Shown in pieces: positions 46,294 to 60,100 of a stretch of 64,000 nt of DNA. Each line of letters begins with the position of its first letter. The stretch's first letter is position 1. Source of the stretch: Chaetorhynchus papuensis (lineage: Eukaryota; Chordata; Aves; Passeriformes; Rhipiduridae); NCBI GenBank assembly GCA_013396525.1, contig VWYX01001145.1, positions 62,001 to 126,000 on the forward strand, read 5' to 3'. The notes below the pieces were generated by a model, which was not told where the DNA came from, did not search any database, and saw only the letters and a program-made list of their open reading frames with translations. Position numbers and translations under genes: made by a program.

Positions 46294-49047
46294 GTAAGTC
46301 ACCATTTAAAGCAGAATTTTCTCAAAATTATGACTTTCATGTGTGCATTATATAATATCTAGGTTTGAGTCTCAAAGCTGACGAATTCTCCTTTATCAAC
46401 GAATGTAAAATAACCTTGGAACTTTAGACAGCAGAAAAAAAAGTCCTATTTTTTAAAAAAAAATCCCCAGATGACAGAGCAGGATAATGCAATTTACAAG
46501 AGTTAGAAGTAACAGCTAATCCTTCTGCTCTATATATGTACCAGATCTGGTCATCTCTGGATCTCCACTGATCTATATTTGCTGAAGATACAGCCTTATT
46601 TTTTTGATATTATGCCCTATTAAATTTATTCTGCATTAGCTATTATTCTAGAAGGTAAATTTAAAATAGGAAACATATTTTTCAATTGTAGATGAAACAT
46701 TATTCAGAAGAAATGTATGTAGAACTCTAACGTATTGTTAATTAATGCCGTTTCCATGCTGATGTTGAATTGTTTCCCATTCTCTCACTACATGGTTAAT
46801 ATCATACTACTTCTCCCTGTCATTACTTGGCAGAATGATTGTGGTTTTTTCCACTGAGATTTTACTGGCTTTATTTATTTTGAATTACGTTTAAGCATTG
46901 CAACTCAAAAATATATGAAAAAAAAAATAAACTAAAACCTGTTACTTTAATTATTCAGCTTATACATTCATACTAGTGTGATCATTGTGCCATGATTATG
47001 CTTCACTGTACAGTCAGTTTTAAAGGAAACCTTACAATTTATAAAAGCCTTAACAGAGATACAAATGTAGACATTTGTTGCACACAATTATTTTCTCTGG
47101 GGAAAAAATTATTTGTGAAAAGTAGAAGTAACGACAGTGGAAAGGCAGGGGTTGTTGCAGGTCATGTTGTTAGACTAATTTTATTTCAGTTCCTAACTTT
47201 GCTAATCTAAAATTTTTCGATAAAATTCTAATATAATCATGTCACTTCCACAATTCTTACCTAACTCAGCTCCCACTATTAACTTTCATAGAAGAGATGA
47301 GTAGATTTTCTCATCACCTTGGTAAACCCTTTGTAGAAGTAATTTATACTGTTAACTGATTGAAAATGCAACCTCAAGCAATTATGAAAAGGCACAGGAT
47401 TTATTTAGATGTATAAAATAAGCTAGTTTTCATAAGAGGAAATTTCTTTGTGGAACTGTTTGCAACTATGCTACTTACACTTCTTTTTATTCTCATTTAT
47501 TTGCATTGCTGTCAGTGGGCTTTTTTCATTGGCATTCTTCACCTAATTCATGGAGGTGCTGCAGAGCTTGTGCTTAAGAGTTGCAAAAATAAAGTCCTGC
47601 ATAATGGTGCTTATATTTTATGCCCGTTTTAAAACTGTAAACTCACAAATGGATCCAATAAGCTCTGCTGGACAGCTTTGGTGTATGTCCAGTACATTTT
47701 AATGCTATATTAAAAAATCTCCTGTCAGAGTTCTTCAGTTACTTTTCTCCTACATTTCTCATTTGGGTTGAATTGCAATAATATATTTTCATCATATTTT
47801 CACATGATCCTGCCTGCTTCGGAGCTGAGACCAAGATCTGTTTCCTTAAACCTTTTGATAATGTTTTCTGAATGTATTTTAGAAAATATTTACAGCTACT
47901 GCCTTTAAAACACATTCCACAGCTGCCAGCTCTTACGTATGATAAATGGATATTGCAATGTTAAGCACTTACTTAAAAGCTCTAAACCTAGGGCCAATAT
48001 ACTTGGCTTTCCTTAAAAGCAGCAGAACTAGGCTTCCTAGTCCAGAATGTCCAGCTTATGGTTACTGTAGTTTCAGGGCGAGGGAAGCTGAAATTCCAAA
48101 TTTGACCAGAAAAAGCATGAAATTATTATCATTGTAAAAATGTCAATGGTTACAGGTATATTGTTACTACTGGTGAGAAGATAGAAGAAAAATGGAAGAG
48201 TGCATCAGAAGAATGACTTGGAGTAAAAATGAGTATATTTGAGATAAATCTTGATCATAAAACAATTAGTGACTTGCCTAGCTGTATGAGAAAATTAAGT
48301 TTCTTTTAAATATGCATGAAGATTAGTTGGATAAGAAGTTGAAACCAGCCATCACCATGTGTTTGATTTCATTACTTTTGTTTGCTTGTTTGTTTTAGGA
48401 AAGCCAAAGGACTCCATCTACACATCAGAGGCTAATTTTGACTATATTGCCCATTTATAGAGAAAAAGATATAAAAAAGATATGGAAAATATGATTAATT
48501 TCCTCTCCATTCTCTCAAAAGCTCCTGACCCGACAGGTTATAACATATTTGTGCCTGTCTCCATTGCCCTGAATGTAAGACTTTTTCCAGTATAACAGGA
48601 AGCCTGAATAGCTTATCTGGATAGGAATTGAATTTATTTTTCTTGTCAGTTCCGCCCCAGTGTGCAGAAGAATCATGCCTATTTGAATCAAGTGAGCAAA
48701 ACCATGACTATGTCTCTGTGAAAAGCATTTTTGATGATTAGACATGCTGGAAAATGGTGTGCATAGACATATCACGAGTCTTTCGGAGGCAGATTTCTTT
48801 TTCATTTTCACTGGGTTTTGAGAGACAGAATCATTACTTGGATTGTAAGATCTCAGAATTTTCTGTGCATGTACAGTACTTTTCAGCTAAGAATCTGATT
48901 AAGACTGGGTTTGTACGCACTATTCTGGATCATATCAGACCAAGTTGTTTGGACAGAGCAAAGTGAGAAATTTAAAGCAACTAGGACTTTTCTCCCAATT
49001 TTGCCTGCAACAAAAGATTTGACAAAATAAAATTCAGTCTATCTCCA
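46294..49047. other. Unassigned AT-rich DNA
   Basis: No gene or known repeat is recognised. Confidence 0.5.
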
Positions 49048-49162
49048 NNNNNNNNNNNNNNNNNNNNNNNNNNNNNNNNNNNNNNNNNNNNNNNNNNNNN
49101 NNNNNNNNNNNNNNNNNNNNNNNNNNNNNNNNNNNNNNNNNNNNNNNNNNNNNNNNNNNNNN
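49048..49162. other. Assembly gap (115 Ns)
   Basis: A run of N. Unlike the gap at 22767, I see no duplicated sequence on its two sides. Confidence 0.97.
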
Positions 49163-52100
49163 AACTTTGAAATTAAAGATGCATAGTGTTATAGAAATAC
49201 ACACTAATATAAAAATATTTTCCAAGATTCTGGCCAGATGAATAAAAGAGCTGTTATCCTTTTTTAAATAGACTCAAGAATTTTCCAGCTATAACTGAAT
49301 GGAAAAGGATTTTCTAAATCCATGGCATTTCAAGATTAAACAGGAAAGAAAGAGAGACGTTATCCACTTGACTGAAATTAAAGAGAAAAATCAATCCATA
49401 TATAAAACTGTAAAGAATATAATGATAGGACCACATCATGGATATGACTCCCTGGCCAAATATTTTATTTTGTTTTATTTTTTCTCCAAAACCAACAGTT
49501 TAATTAACCATGGGCATAAATCGCTTAATTAGTTATTTCGGAGAGGTTCATTCTCCTTTATGAGGCATTATATGCAGAACCATTACATAATAAGTAAAGA
49601 TTTGCTGACGTTGGAATACTTCTGAAAATGGTTCTAATGAATAAATCTGTTTTGACAAAATATTCTCGTTGAAAAATTCCTGATTCGTGCCCGTTGATCC
49701 TGGTTAGCATCCTGTGATGAGACATGGAGCCATGAGGCATTGCTTCTTAGAGCAGCCAAAGTTTCACAACAGGTCCCATAGAGCTGAAAGCACAAGAGGC
49801 TTGAGCAGCCCCTCACTGTACGAGCTCCCCAGGCTGCCCCCGGACCCAAACCAGTTTGGGCTGAATCTCTCCCCTTTTGATACTGCCCCCCACTGTGGAA
49901 GCTTAATGTGTCTCATGCTAAATCAACTTGTGTCAATATGGATGATGACCAGACTGTCAGTGCCTAGAAGCCAGAAGCCAATCACATGGAATATTCCCTT
50001 AGGTTCATGAGAAATGCAAGGATCCATTTCTTTTGGGGGAGGAGGAGGAGATGCCAGTAAAAAAGGAGGATATGATCTGTAATCAGATCATGTTGTTATA
50101 AATGATACAGTTCCTCTGTGCTGATTTGGGCTCAATCTCAGTATTGAAAAATCCAACTGCCGCTGCACTATCAGTTGCCATTTACCTTACTCTGTTAATT
50201 TCAGGACTACACACCATATGGAAAGCAAAGGTTTTAGAAGGTGGAGGGAATTAGTGAATTGCAACTCAGCTTGGGGATTTAATTAAGTCATAGAAGATGC
50301 ATAATGGCAAATTTAGGACAGAAAGAGACAACACATTGCCCAAACAAAGAAAATGCCTGCACAGCTCTAAAAAATTTTTACCAGGAAAAAGAGAAGCAGA
50401 AGAAAATAAAGCAGAATAGGTAGGAAAAAATTTAATGTACTCAATATTTTAAAAATCATGGTTTAATTTCTTTTAAAATTGAAATACAAATAGTCTCTAA
50501 AACTAAAACCTTTTCATTAAAGGTTCAGTTTAAAGCAGACTTTTCACACAACAATATGGATAATCACCTGTGCTGGATTATTATATCAGTCCTGTGTGAC
50601 TCAGATATCACCAGGGTTTGCACAGGTGCTTTGATTTGTCTGATGACTAAAGACAGGATCAAAAGCCTTCTCCAGGAAAGCTGTTTCTGGAATCATGTGA
50701 TTGCCTTTCTATTAATTAAATATTTGAACTTAGCACAAGTGACTTGGGAAGTTCCTGTATCCATTTAGTAGATAAAATAAAAAGATATTTTAGAAATAGT
50801 TTATAAGCATTTTAGAATAAATTTTTATTAAATTAACCCTCTTTCTTTTTAAACCTTCGTGAAATGCAGGTTTTGCTTCAACATTTTTTCACAGTCATCT
50901 AGTTTTTAAGAGAATGTTAACAGAGGTATATCTCTTAGAAGTATTCTCGAAATAGACATATATGATAGGAAAAATATTTCATTTTAAAACAATGTATTTC
51001 CTGTTTGTTACTCTTCCTTTCTAATCTAACACCAACAAATCCTTCAACTCTTATATGCCTTTGGGAATCATCTGTGTCTCTTACAGATTTTGTCATTGGA
51101 CTTTGGGGAAAAATGACTTGCAAGATTAGCAGGACTGGAAAAATGAACATCTGTTGGAAAAATGAACAGCTGCCTGTCTGAGTTGCATGATGAGTAATCT
51201 GTTACTAAACATTTTCCTCACAAGTAAGTTTCATTGCAATTAATATAATCTATTTAGTGTTTTTTACTGACTTGAGAATTTTAACTAGAATTTTAAAAAA
51301 ACAAACCACAGCTCCCTCCCAGCCCTCAAAAAACAACACACCATCCCCTCAAACAAGTAAAAAACCCCAGGGAAGTCGTTTTCACTATCTGAGTTCTGTG
51401 TATTGCAATCTTTCATTGTGAAAATCAAATGTATCTTTTTTTCTCTGCCCATTTAGCATTATTGATAGTCTGCTTATTTTCAAAAGTTTCATTCATTCTT
51501 CATCCCATTAATCCTGACAGCAAATAGGTTTTCTTATTTTATGTATGCTTTTCAAACTTCCGGTGCAAGAAAGGATGATCTTCTCCTTCAGGCTAACAAA
51601 ATAATGAATGACATTTGAGCGAGACAAAGATTTGTCTTTAGGTGAACTCTGGAGCTATATGTCAACCTCTGAATTCCCAGAGGAAGAAAAGTTATTCTTT
51701 CATCATCTTTCTGTAGCCTCTGGTGAAGAGGACATCTTGCCGTGAACAGGAAGTTGCTACAGAATTATTACCTACTTTTTAACTTAGCACAACTTGAAGT
51801 TAAGACCAGCATGAAAACACAAATCTGCATGAAACTTTCAGCAGTTTGTTACAGCTAGTTACTCCAAAAATTCAAGAAGATATGGTGGCCTAGTCCTTGT
51901 TGCCTCTGTATATATAAAGGTAGGAAAGAATGGCCAATGACATTTGTCTGTATGAAAGAAAAATCTGTCCACCCACATTTCAGGCCAGAAAGGGATAGCT
52001 TAGACAGCAGATTGGACTTAAAATGTTACTTTCAAGAAAGATGAAAACTTTTACAAGGAGATGTTTTGCTGTCAGCACCAGGCTTGATTGCCAGCCAACA

Positions 52101-55100
52101 CAAGAACATCTGGTGTTATTTCTCACAATGCAGGAAATCATATCTAGTCTCCAGTCACCAGCCCAGACTAGGTCTCCCTTAGAGTCTGTGTTTTACTTGC
52201 TGGCTGCAGAAGGATGGTTTGCACATGGTAGGGAACTTCAAATGTCTCAATGGTCCCTCTCTGATCAGACAACAGACCTATGTCCATTAAAACGGAATTA
52301 GCACGTAGAAATGTGTGCTAATTGGACTGGTTTTAGTTTCCAGTAACATGCTAAAAAGCCAGAGATTGCATAAAGGAAATTATCTATATGCTCTTGATAG
52401 CAAATTTGTTGGGATTTTTCTCCTAGACACCAGATTGCAACTGATTTGTGTTTCAGTGATGTTAGTTGTGTACAAGGTTATCTATGCAGGTAGTCACCTG
52501 TTTTGCTATGCTTTTGGTATTTATAACATTTATTTCACCCTTTATTGAGGGTGCTCTTATAATCTATTATCCATATCTTTTGGTATTAATATCACCATAA
52601 CTTTGCATTTTAACTGTAAGAGAACATGGATTTCCATATTTTTATAATTACTTCAAATAAAGAAACAAAAAACCCAAACCCACAAAAATCCCCTAAGAAA
52701 CATCAACAACAAAAGCCCCAAGGTGTTGTTTGCAGAGCATTCAAGCATAACAACTCTTGATTTGATTTAGTGATTGAGTCTTACTGGGATAAAAGGAGAC
52801 GTATGTTAGCACAAACATTTCATGAGTAGCTATACTGATTGAATACCTTAATGGTGCTTTCATTACTCATCTTTTTCTTCCCCTTTTATGCATTCTTTTT
52901 AGTACCTCTCCCTCTTCTAGAGTATTACCAGCTTTAATTTCATTCCTCTTCTCAGTTTCTTTTCCAGATTTCTTTAAATTCACTGATTCCTTTCTCACAG
53001 GAGTGTGTGTAAAAACACTGTACTTTGCTACATTAACGTGAAAATTCTGTCATTTTCTCAGACATAGTGACAAAATATTGATTCTGTGTTTCTTATTAAG
53101 GATACAGAAGAGTAGGTGGGACATTGAATAGTTCTGTTGAGAAGATTTTGCTCAGTTGAGAGATCAGCATGATCACCTCAGTATACTAAAATTTACCATA
53201 AATACTAAAGGAAAACAAGATGCTGGAGCACAAAATACAAAACAGCTGATCGTAAATGATGCTATTTCTGTGTAGGGATAGGTGCTTCCATTTTGAAGAG
53301 AAGGAACTGGCTGGGTCACCTCTTAATGCCCATACATATAGGTTTTGAATATTTTGAGAAACTTTCAGTAGTATTCTGGTTTCTCTTATAAAGAGAAATG
53401 AAGATGGTTCTGCAACTGTAAATCTACATGGAAAGACAGGAAGGAAACAGAAAAGGTCAAACAAGCAAGAAGGTATAGTTTGGAAATAAGTCTAAAATGT
53501 GTAAAACATTTTAGAGAATTAGACTTCATAATTCATTCACTGTTTCCCTAAAGACTGAGCCTTTATTTAGACTCACAAGTTTTCAAGATGTTTGACTGCT
53601 TTAGGAATATTGAGACACTTGTTCCCAGCTTTCTGTTTGTTGAAAGTGTAGTCGATCAAATGGCTCTTAAAAGGATTTTAAGGGAATTTTCAGACACTCT
53701 CATTAAAAATTGCAGTATTTGTAATACTTGACTGACTATCCTTGTCTGAAGAGTGGAAGAGTTCACTTCTTGATCAACAGTATAAAATTTCTACAGTATC
53801 TATTTTGTTTTATGTTTAATTCTGTGGATGTTCTTGGCTTGCTTATTTTTTATGGATTCTTTTGGTAAAAATGGGTTGAACATAAACCCAGGCACAATTT
53901 TTTTAAGAATAGTCTTTGTTTCTAGAATCTCAACCGAACCAAATTGAATACCTTTAGTAATTTTGGTGAACGGATTGTTTAAATATTTGCCTCTAAATTG
54001 CATACAAAATGTTATATTTTTGCTCACTCCTTGGCCATCCTTGTTAAGTATTAAAAGAAGAATTCTTACAGTACTCTTGACAGAGGAAAATAAAGTATTA
54101 AAACAGTATTTGTTTTTCCATCCTTCTCTTTTATGCAGTGTGTAGTGAATGATAGCTTCTTTTGTGCTCTGCATAGCACTGCCTAAGTTATTTGTTTATT
54201 TCTGACCTCAAGCAGAATTTGTCATTTACAGCTGTTTTTTCATGGAAACTTACACTGCATAATTAACAGTTTCACATCCCTTTAATCATCAAAGTGCTAC
54301 ATTATTTGGAACTGTGCTTCAGCTTTGTCCTCTGTTTATTGGCATTTGCTAATCTGGGTGTGAATGTACAAAACTACATTCTGAAGAAATTATGAACATA
54401 ACCTGGTGTAGTAATAGTGACCAAAATAGAGTCAACTCCTTGAAACTGTTCTAATGATTTAGTTTGTAATGCTGAAAATAGTCAAGTAATGTTTCCTAAG
54501 GCAAAATTTACCGTTTATTTTCCTGCTGAAGAAAGTGGGTGCCCTATGACTGGGATATAAAAGTACATTCTGTCCAAAATATGAATGTCAGATGGTAGGG
54601 CCCTGAGGCTGTCCAGCAACCTGTGTAACTCAGTGGAAGATTAACATCTGTTTCTAGTATCATTGCTTAGCTGAAGAAAGTCAACCAAAGGGATTTTGAG
54701 AGCACCCAGATAGGGAACTTTTGCATTGTTTATGCCTATTGTAAATATTTTTACACCATTTTCACTTGAATAAAGTACATAATAAGGCAGAAGAATCACA
54801 GGTATGAAGGTATTTCCACATTAAACGAGGATCAGTAATGCCTCATCAAATGTTAACTCTTAAATTGTTACTATGTGTTTGAGAATACACTCAAATATTA
54901 AAAGTTAAGGTACATTATTCAATCTTTAGTCTCTAAAAGATTATTTCATCTCTTTCTCTACTGTTCTTGAGTTATTGAGAACTTTTGCCAATTGAATATT
55001 TTTCTGAAGTACTAATGTGGTCACTTTTCTCATTATTGCATAGTCTGTTTTCAGGCTGAGTTTAAAAAAATCAATTTCCTTGGTATTAATTGTACATAAA

Positions 55101-57147
55101 TGTACATGTTGTGTGATTAACTATTTTAACATAAAACAAAATCTTCTTTCTTTGCCATCTGTTGTAATGAGAGAATAAAGTACAAGACTGTGGAGAATTA
55201 GAAACTCTGTTTTTCTTTTATCACATGAAAAGTTGTAAATCCCTGCAGAAATTATATTTATTGACAATAAGCAGTAGATATTGCTCTATTTTAAAATGTA
55301 GCAAAGCATATTCAGCTAATACAAACATTGCTTTGAAGTGGTTCTTCAACAGTGACAGTAGCAAATATGGACTTCTATTAAAACTTGCGTATTAAAACTT
55401 GCATACTTTTAAATTACTGCCAGCAAGAGATTAAATGAAGTTGATCAAAAAACAAATTCACGAAGGACAGATCATAAACCTCAAGAATTTCAGCAGTTTA
55501 ATGTCTTGTCTGAGAAACTTGTTTTGAATTTTTAAACTGTGTAAATTAGTCTTCAGATTTTAACATATAGTGAATAAAATATTTGAATTAGGCCTGGTAG
55601 CAAGGTAATTATGCAGGTGACTATCAGGCTCCAAAAGAATTCGGTTTTGTGGACACAGGACAGCAAGCTGAATCTGACACTGTTTTTCAAGTCTTGAACT
55701 GGAGTTCAGCGTGGTTATTTGTTGAAAATATTTACAGTATACCATGACTGTTTCTTATGAAAGCTTGTTCATATAATGTAGCCTGGGTACAAAACCACGT
55801 TTGTGTTCTGGGTTTGTCATACTTTGCCTGTGGACAGCCAGTAGAGAAATTCACTGTCTTCACATCCTAGCTAATACTGTCCCCTACTTTTATTATCTAT
55901 TTTGGAGTTCTCAGAATAGGAAAAAGCAGCTCAAATGTTTCTCCTTATAAAGTCTAGATATGCCTATTCCCTATGGAATATTCTTATACTACTTGTACTA
56001 TTTACTGCAGACTGAATAGACATTTTACATGACATCACTATTTTGGTGGAAACATTACCTCTGTGTAATCTTATTATGAGTCTATGAAATTATAACTTCT
56101 CTCCTGAAGGAGTTAAAATTAGTACATTTCTTGTGTCTGAGTTCAGAGACAAGAAGGAATTCTTCCTAAGAATAGCTGATTTTTTAATGTAGGTGAATGA
56201 ACAATAAACACAAACTCCTAATTCAGTTTATCCATCAAAAATTGTATTTCCACTATCACTGGGGATTTTTTTATCCCTCTGTATTTTTTGTTTGCTTTGT
56301 TTTTTTTCTTCTGGTGCTAACTTGATAGTGATACATCATAAGTCACTAACAGAAATTTAAAGGAATTTGACTGAGAACTGAAGAAAAAATAATCCAGATT
56401 GTATAGAGACAATCATCACTACATTAAACTTGTGATGACTCAGATCAACTTTTAGTCCTCACACTTAATAAGAATTTACACTCCCATAAGTATTTCCATT
56501 ACTGTAATTTTTAATACTTCTGAAATCTCAAAGAATATTTTTCAGTACATCCACAACAGTTCCAGAATTAGTGACAGATGAATTTATAGTATATTTACAA
56601 TGAAATAAATTAAGCTTCATTAGGAGAAAATAGGGATATGGATGCGAGGTGTTCTTTAAAAGAGGATGCCACTGTAGTTAAGTAATGCGTACCACATTCA
56701 GAAAGAAATGCCTTATTTCACTGCAGAGTGAAGGCAGGAATAAATTTTTTGATAAAACCAATTTAAAAAAGGAAAAAAAAGTGTGTCAAAAAGGAACTCA
56801 TTGTATACAAGACAAGAGTTTCCCAATAAAATTCAAATGAATGAATAAAACCAATTTTTTTCCCAAAATTATTTCACACAGCAAGCTTAATTTGCTTTGG
56901 AAAGCCTTTTGCTCACACTCAAAGAATGCCTAAGATGCATGGATTCAGTTTCTGAACTTGAGAGATCTTTGAGAGATTTCAAAACAGGTTATCAAAGTTC
57001 CCATAGCAGCACGTAGTAATCTTATATGTATTGGAAAGAAAAAATGAAATAATTGGTTCTTAACAAGAAATACAGATTTTAGTATGTTAAGCATGATCAT
57101 TACATTTTCCAAAACATGAAGGGTGACAAGGGATGTTTTATTTCCAG
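49163..57147. other. Unassigned AT-rich DNA with possible regulatory blocks
   Basis: No gene is recognised. A GC-richer block of unknown nature lies at 49700-49930. Stretches near 49500-49690 and 54190-54360 have the texture of conserved non-coding elements (see findings). A 14-bp tandem duplication lies at 55377-55404. Confidence 0.45.
55377..55404. repeat. 14-bp tandem duplication
   Basis: ATTAAAACTTGCGT is followed directly by ATTAAAACTTGCAT, which differs by one base. Confidence 0.9.
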
Positions 57148-57171
57148 CAAGTCAGTTGCAAAGCAGGGCAG

Positions 57172-60100
57172 GTGAGATTAATGAAGCATCCTTTGGGACA
57201 GAAGTTGAGTGTCGTAGCTACAATTGCTTTTTTCCCCGTTTTTTGAAAGGTACATGGCTACAGAGAATTGTTTGTTTGAGCCCATGTTTAAGTATTGGTG
57301 TCCAGAAAACACCTATTAAGCCACAAAAGCCTTCCTCTGTCGTCCCTGCTTCCACCCAGGCCCATACCCCTCTCCTCCCCCGCAGTTCCATGTCTCACTT
57401 TTGATTTAACCCAGATCTAGAGAAGAAGCCCTTTCATCTTTGTCAGGACCTTTTTCAGGCCACAGTCTGGTTTGTCTTTGCAGCCCTGACAGCAAAGCTG
57501 TAAAATCTAGGCAAAGGGGAAAAAATTACATATAAAATCTTTCTGTTAAAATTCTGAAAGTATATTTAGTTCAGAATCCCATTCTTTACCCACGTACGAG
57601 GTTTCTCTATTTCTTCAGTATTTATATATAGTCACTAAGGGGTGGTGCAAACTCACTTGAATGCATGAATTCTTTACATATTGTGGAACATTTTTGAATT
57701 TCCTTTCTTCCAATATAAGTTTTGTGCTAGGAAATCCACCAAAGATGGTGTATGCTTCTACTTCTTTTTTCTCAGTACCTCTCATTTCTGCTTGAATGCC
57801 ATGACTGTGTTTATTTCCTGGTTTTTTTCTGGAATAAAGTTGGAATCACTTGATTTTTTTTTCCCCTTCACTGTCATTTTGTCCTATTAAAGAAAAAAAT
57901 TCCAACATAAAGGTTTTAGATGCTTTAAAATGTATTTTCCATATATAGACATTTCAGATATAGTAAAATGTATTTTCCTTTCCTTTTTTTGTTCTGCCAG
58001 TGTCCAATTGAACACAGATATCATCTTTCCTTACTTACCCTTTGTTGAAACCATTTTTTTCTGCATTTTCCGTATGTTATGATAGTCTGACTGAGGGGTG
58101 GTCTGTATGGGGACAAGTCAGGGACGAGGATCTGAGGACAGACTTCCAACAGTTGCTACTCTCTAAGGACAGGCACAGTTCCTTGCCAAGGGTGGGAGTC
58201 AGAACTCATCATTTTCCTTCATTATGGAATTCACCATAACCATAAGAAAAATAACTTTATTCTAGCTGTCAATTTATCTGTTGCATTGCTCTCACATGAG
58301 ATTTTTTTTTTTTCTTTGCTTTTCTTTAGATACTTAGATAACTTCTGCTATAAAGCAGTCTTAATGAATTCAAGACTTTTTTCCCCAGGGAAAAATTTGA
58401 CCAAAAGTCTGATTTCTAAATTTAAAATCTCTCCCTTGAAGTATTTTTTCACTGACCCTGCTAGAAAGCATATTTTTATTATGAAACACAGAGAGAACTG
58501 TAGAAAACAAAATTAGGGCACTGAGGTGAAATGCATACATGAGAAATAATTCAAAATTTTCTTTTCATTTCAACTTTTTTAGATTTGCAAGTTCATTTCC
58601 ATGAATGACAAAGCTCTGATTTTTTTCTATTAGCAAATTCAGGTGTGCTAAATTGTACAATTGAAATTTGATTAATCATAAATTGATTACCCTTGCCAAA
58701 AAACACTTCTTCTATTAGAAAGAAGGAGGTGAATATTTATATTATTTTCCAAGTAATTTTTTTCCATCTCATCAAGATAATTGTATGCTTACTGAAGCAA
58801 TGAGGAGAAGAACAAAGAAGAGAGCTAAAATGTTCTTCACCATCCACATTTAACTCAATCCTTCAAACTCATATATATACCATTTTTGCACAGGCTTTCT
58901 TATGGTGAAATATTTATTACATTAATATTTTACTAATACTTCAGATAAAATAATTTTAATAACAATTGAGAAGCAGAACACTGCATGAATTACCCCTCTA
59001 AAATTCTCTTTTGATGTATATTTTTCCAAATTTTTTTAAATTTTAAATTTTGCCCTTTTTTCTCATTTTTAAAGGATTATTGTAGCAATATAAGTTTTCT
59101 CACAGTATTTCTGAGGCAAATATAATGCTGTCTGTGAGTTTATATTAAGGCTGTGTTGCAACAGACTATTTGAGTTTTCTGGATATGGTTTTCCCATAAC
59201 CACCTCTGAATATACATAAGCAAAATATATTTTTATGTAGTTCCTAAAGTCAAGTTTCCAAGCTTTTGGTTATTTGTTATATATGAAACAGTTACTGATT
59301 TTTTCCTATGGAACAACTGGTCTCACACTCTGAAAAAAAAAAAAAAAGAAAGTGTGAAACTATTTTAAATTCCATTTATTTCTTCACTAAATCAAATATC
59401 TTTCTAAACTATACTCTATAACTCACTAAGTAAGTTCTGTTCAATCTAAAATACTTCTCTGTCCACTTGAGACCTGTCAGGGAGAAGTGTGCAATTTGGG
59501 TGATAGGAAAATAAAATGCTATTCAAAAGCTATTATTTTTTCATTGCTTTTTCTGGTTCCTTCAGTTTATGTAAGTTTGAGCTAATGGCATTGGGAAAAT
59601 TGTGAGTTTTCTAGCAGATACGTATCTGCCAGCTTTAGAAATCTAAAGAAACTTCTTTGAGGGAATCCATAAAGATTCTAAAATGTAGAATGGTAAAGTA
59701 TGACAAAAAACAGACCCAGTGAAAGAAGAATATTTTGAATATTAGGATGCTTTCCTTTTTTTGCACAGACATGCCTGTTGCCATGGAGAAAGAGAGTGAA
59801 TGCTAAAAAATAATAAAAAAAAGACTTTTGAATTTAAAGAATAGGTATACTTGATATCAAGAAGCCAAATCTCTTTGGGTTGCCGAAGGCTGTAGCCAAT
59901 AATTAAAACACTGGGAGTGTGTCTATAATCTTCCCACAGCAAAAGCAAATTCACTCAGCACTCTAAAAATGTGGGTTTTTAAAAACTTGTGCAAATGTCT
60001 TACTTTAAGGATGTGCCATCTTCTTTCAGATGCCACAGACTTCTGTGAATAGCAGTTTTCAAGCTAAAGACCTCTAATTTTCCCCTGTACTTGGCAATCA

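Noticed and set aside
49034..49225. Minus-strand frame of 63 codons
   Set aside because: Most of it is translated Ns from the second gap.
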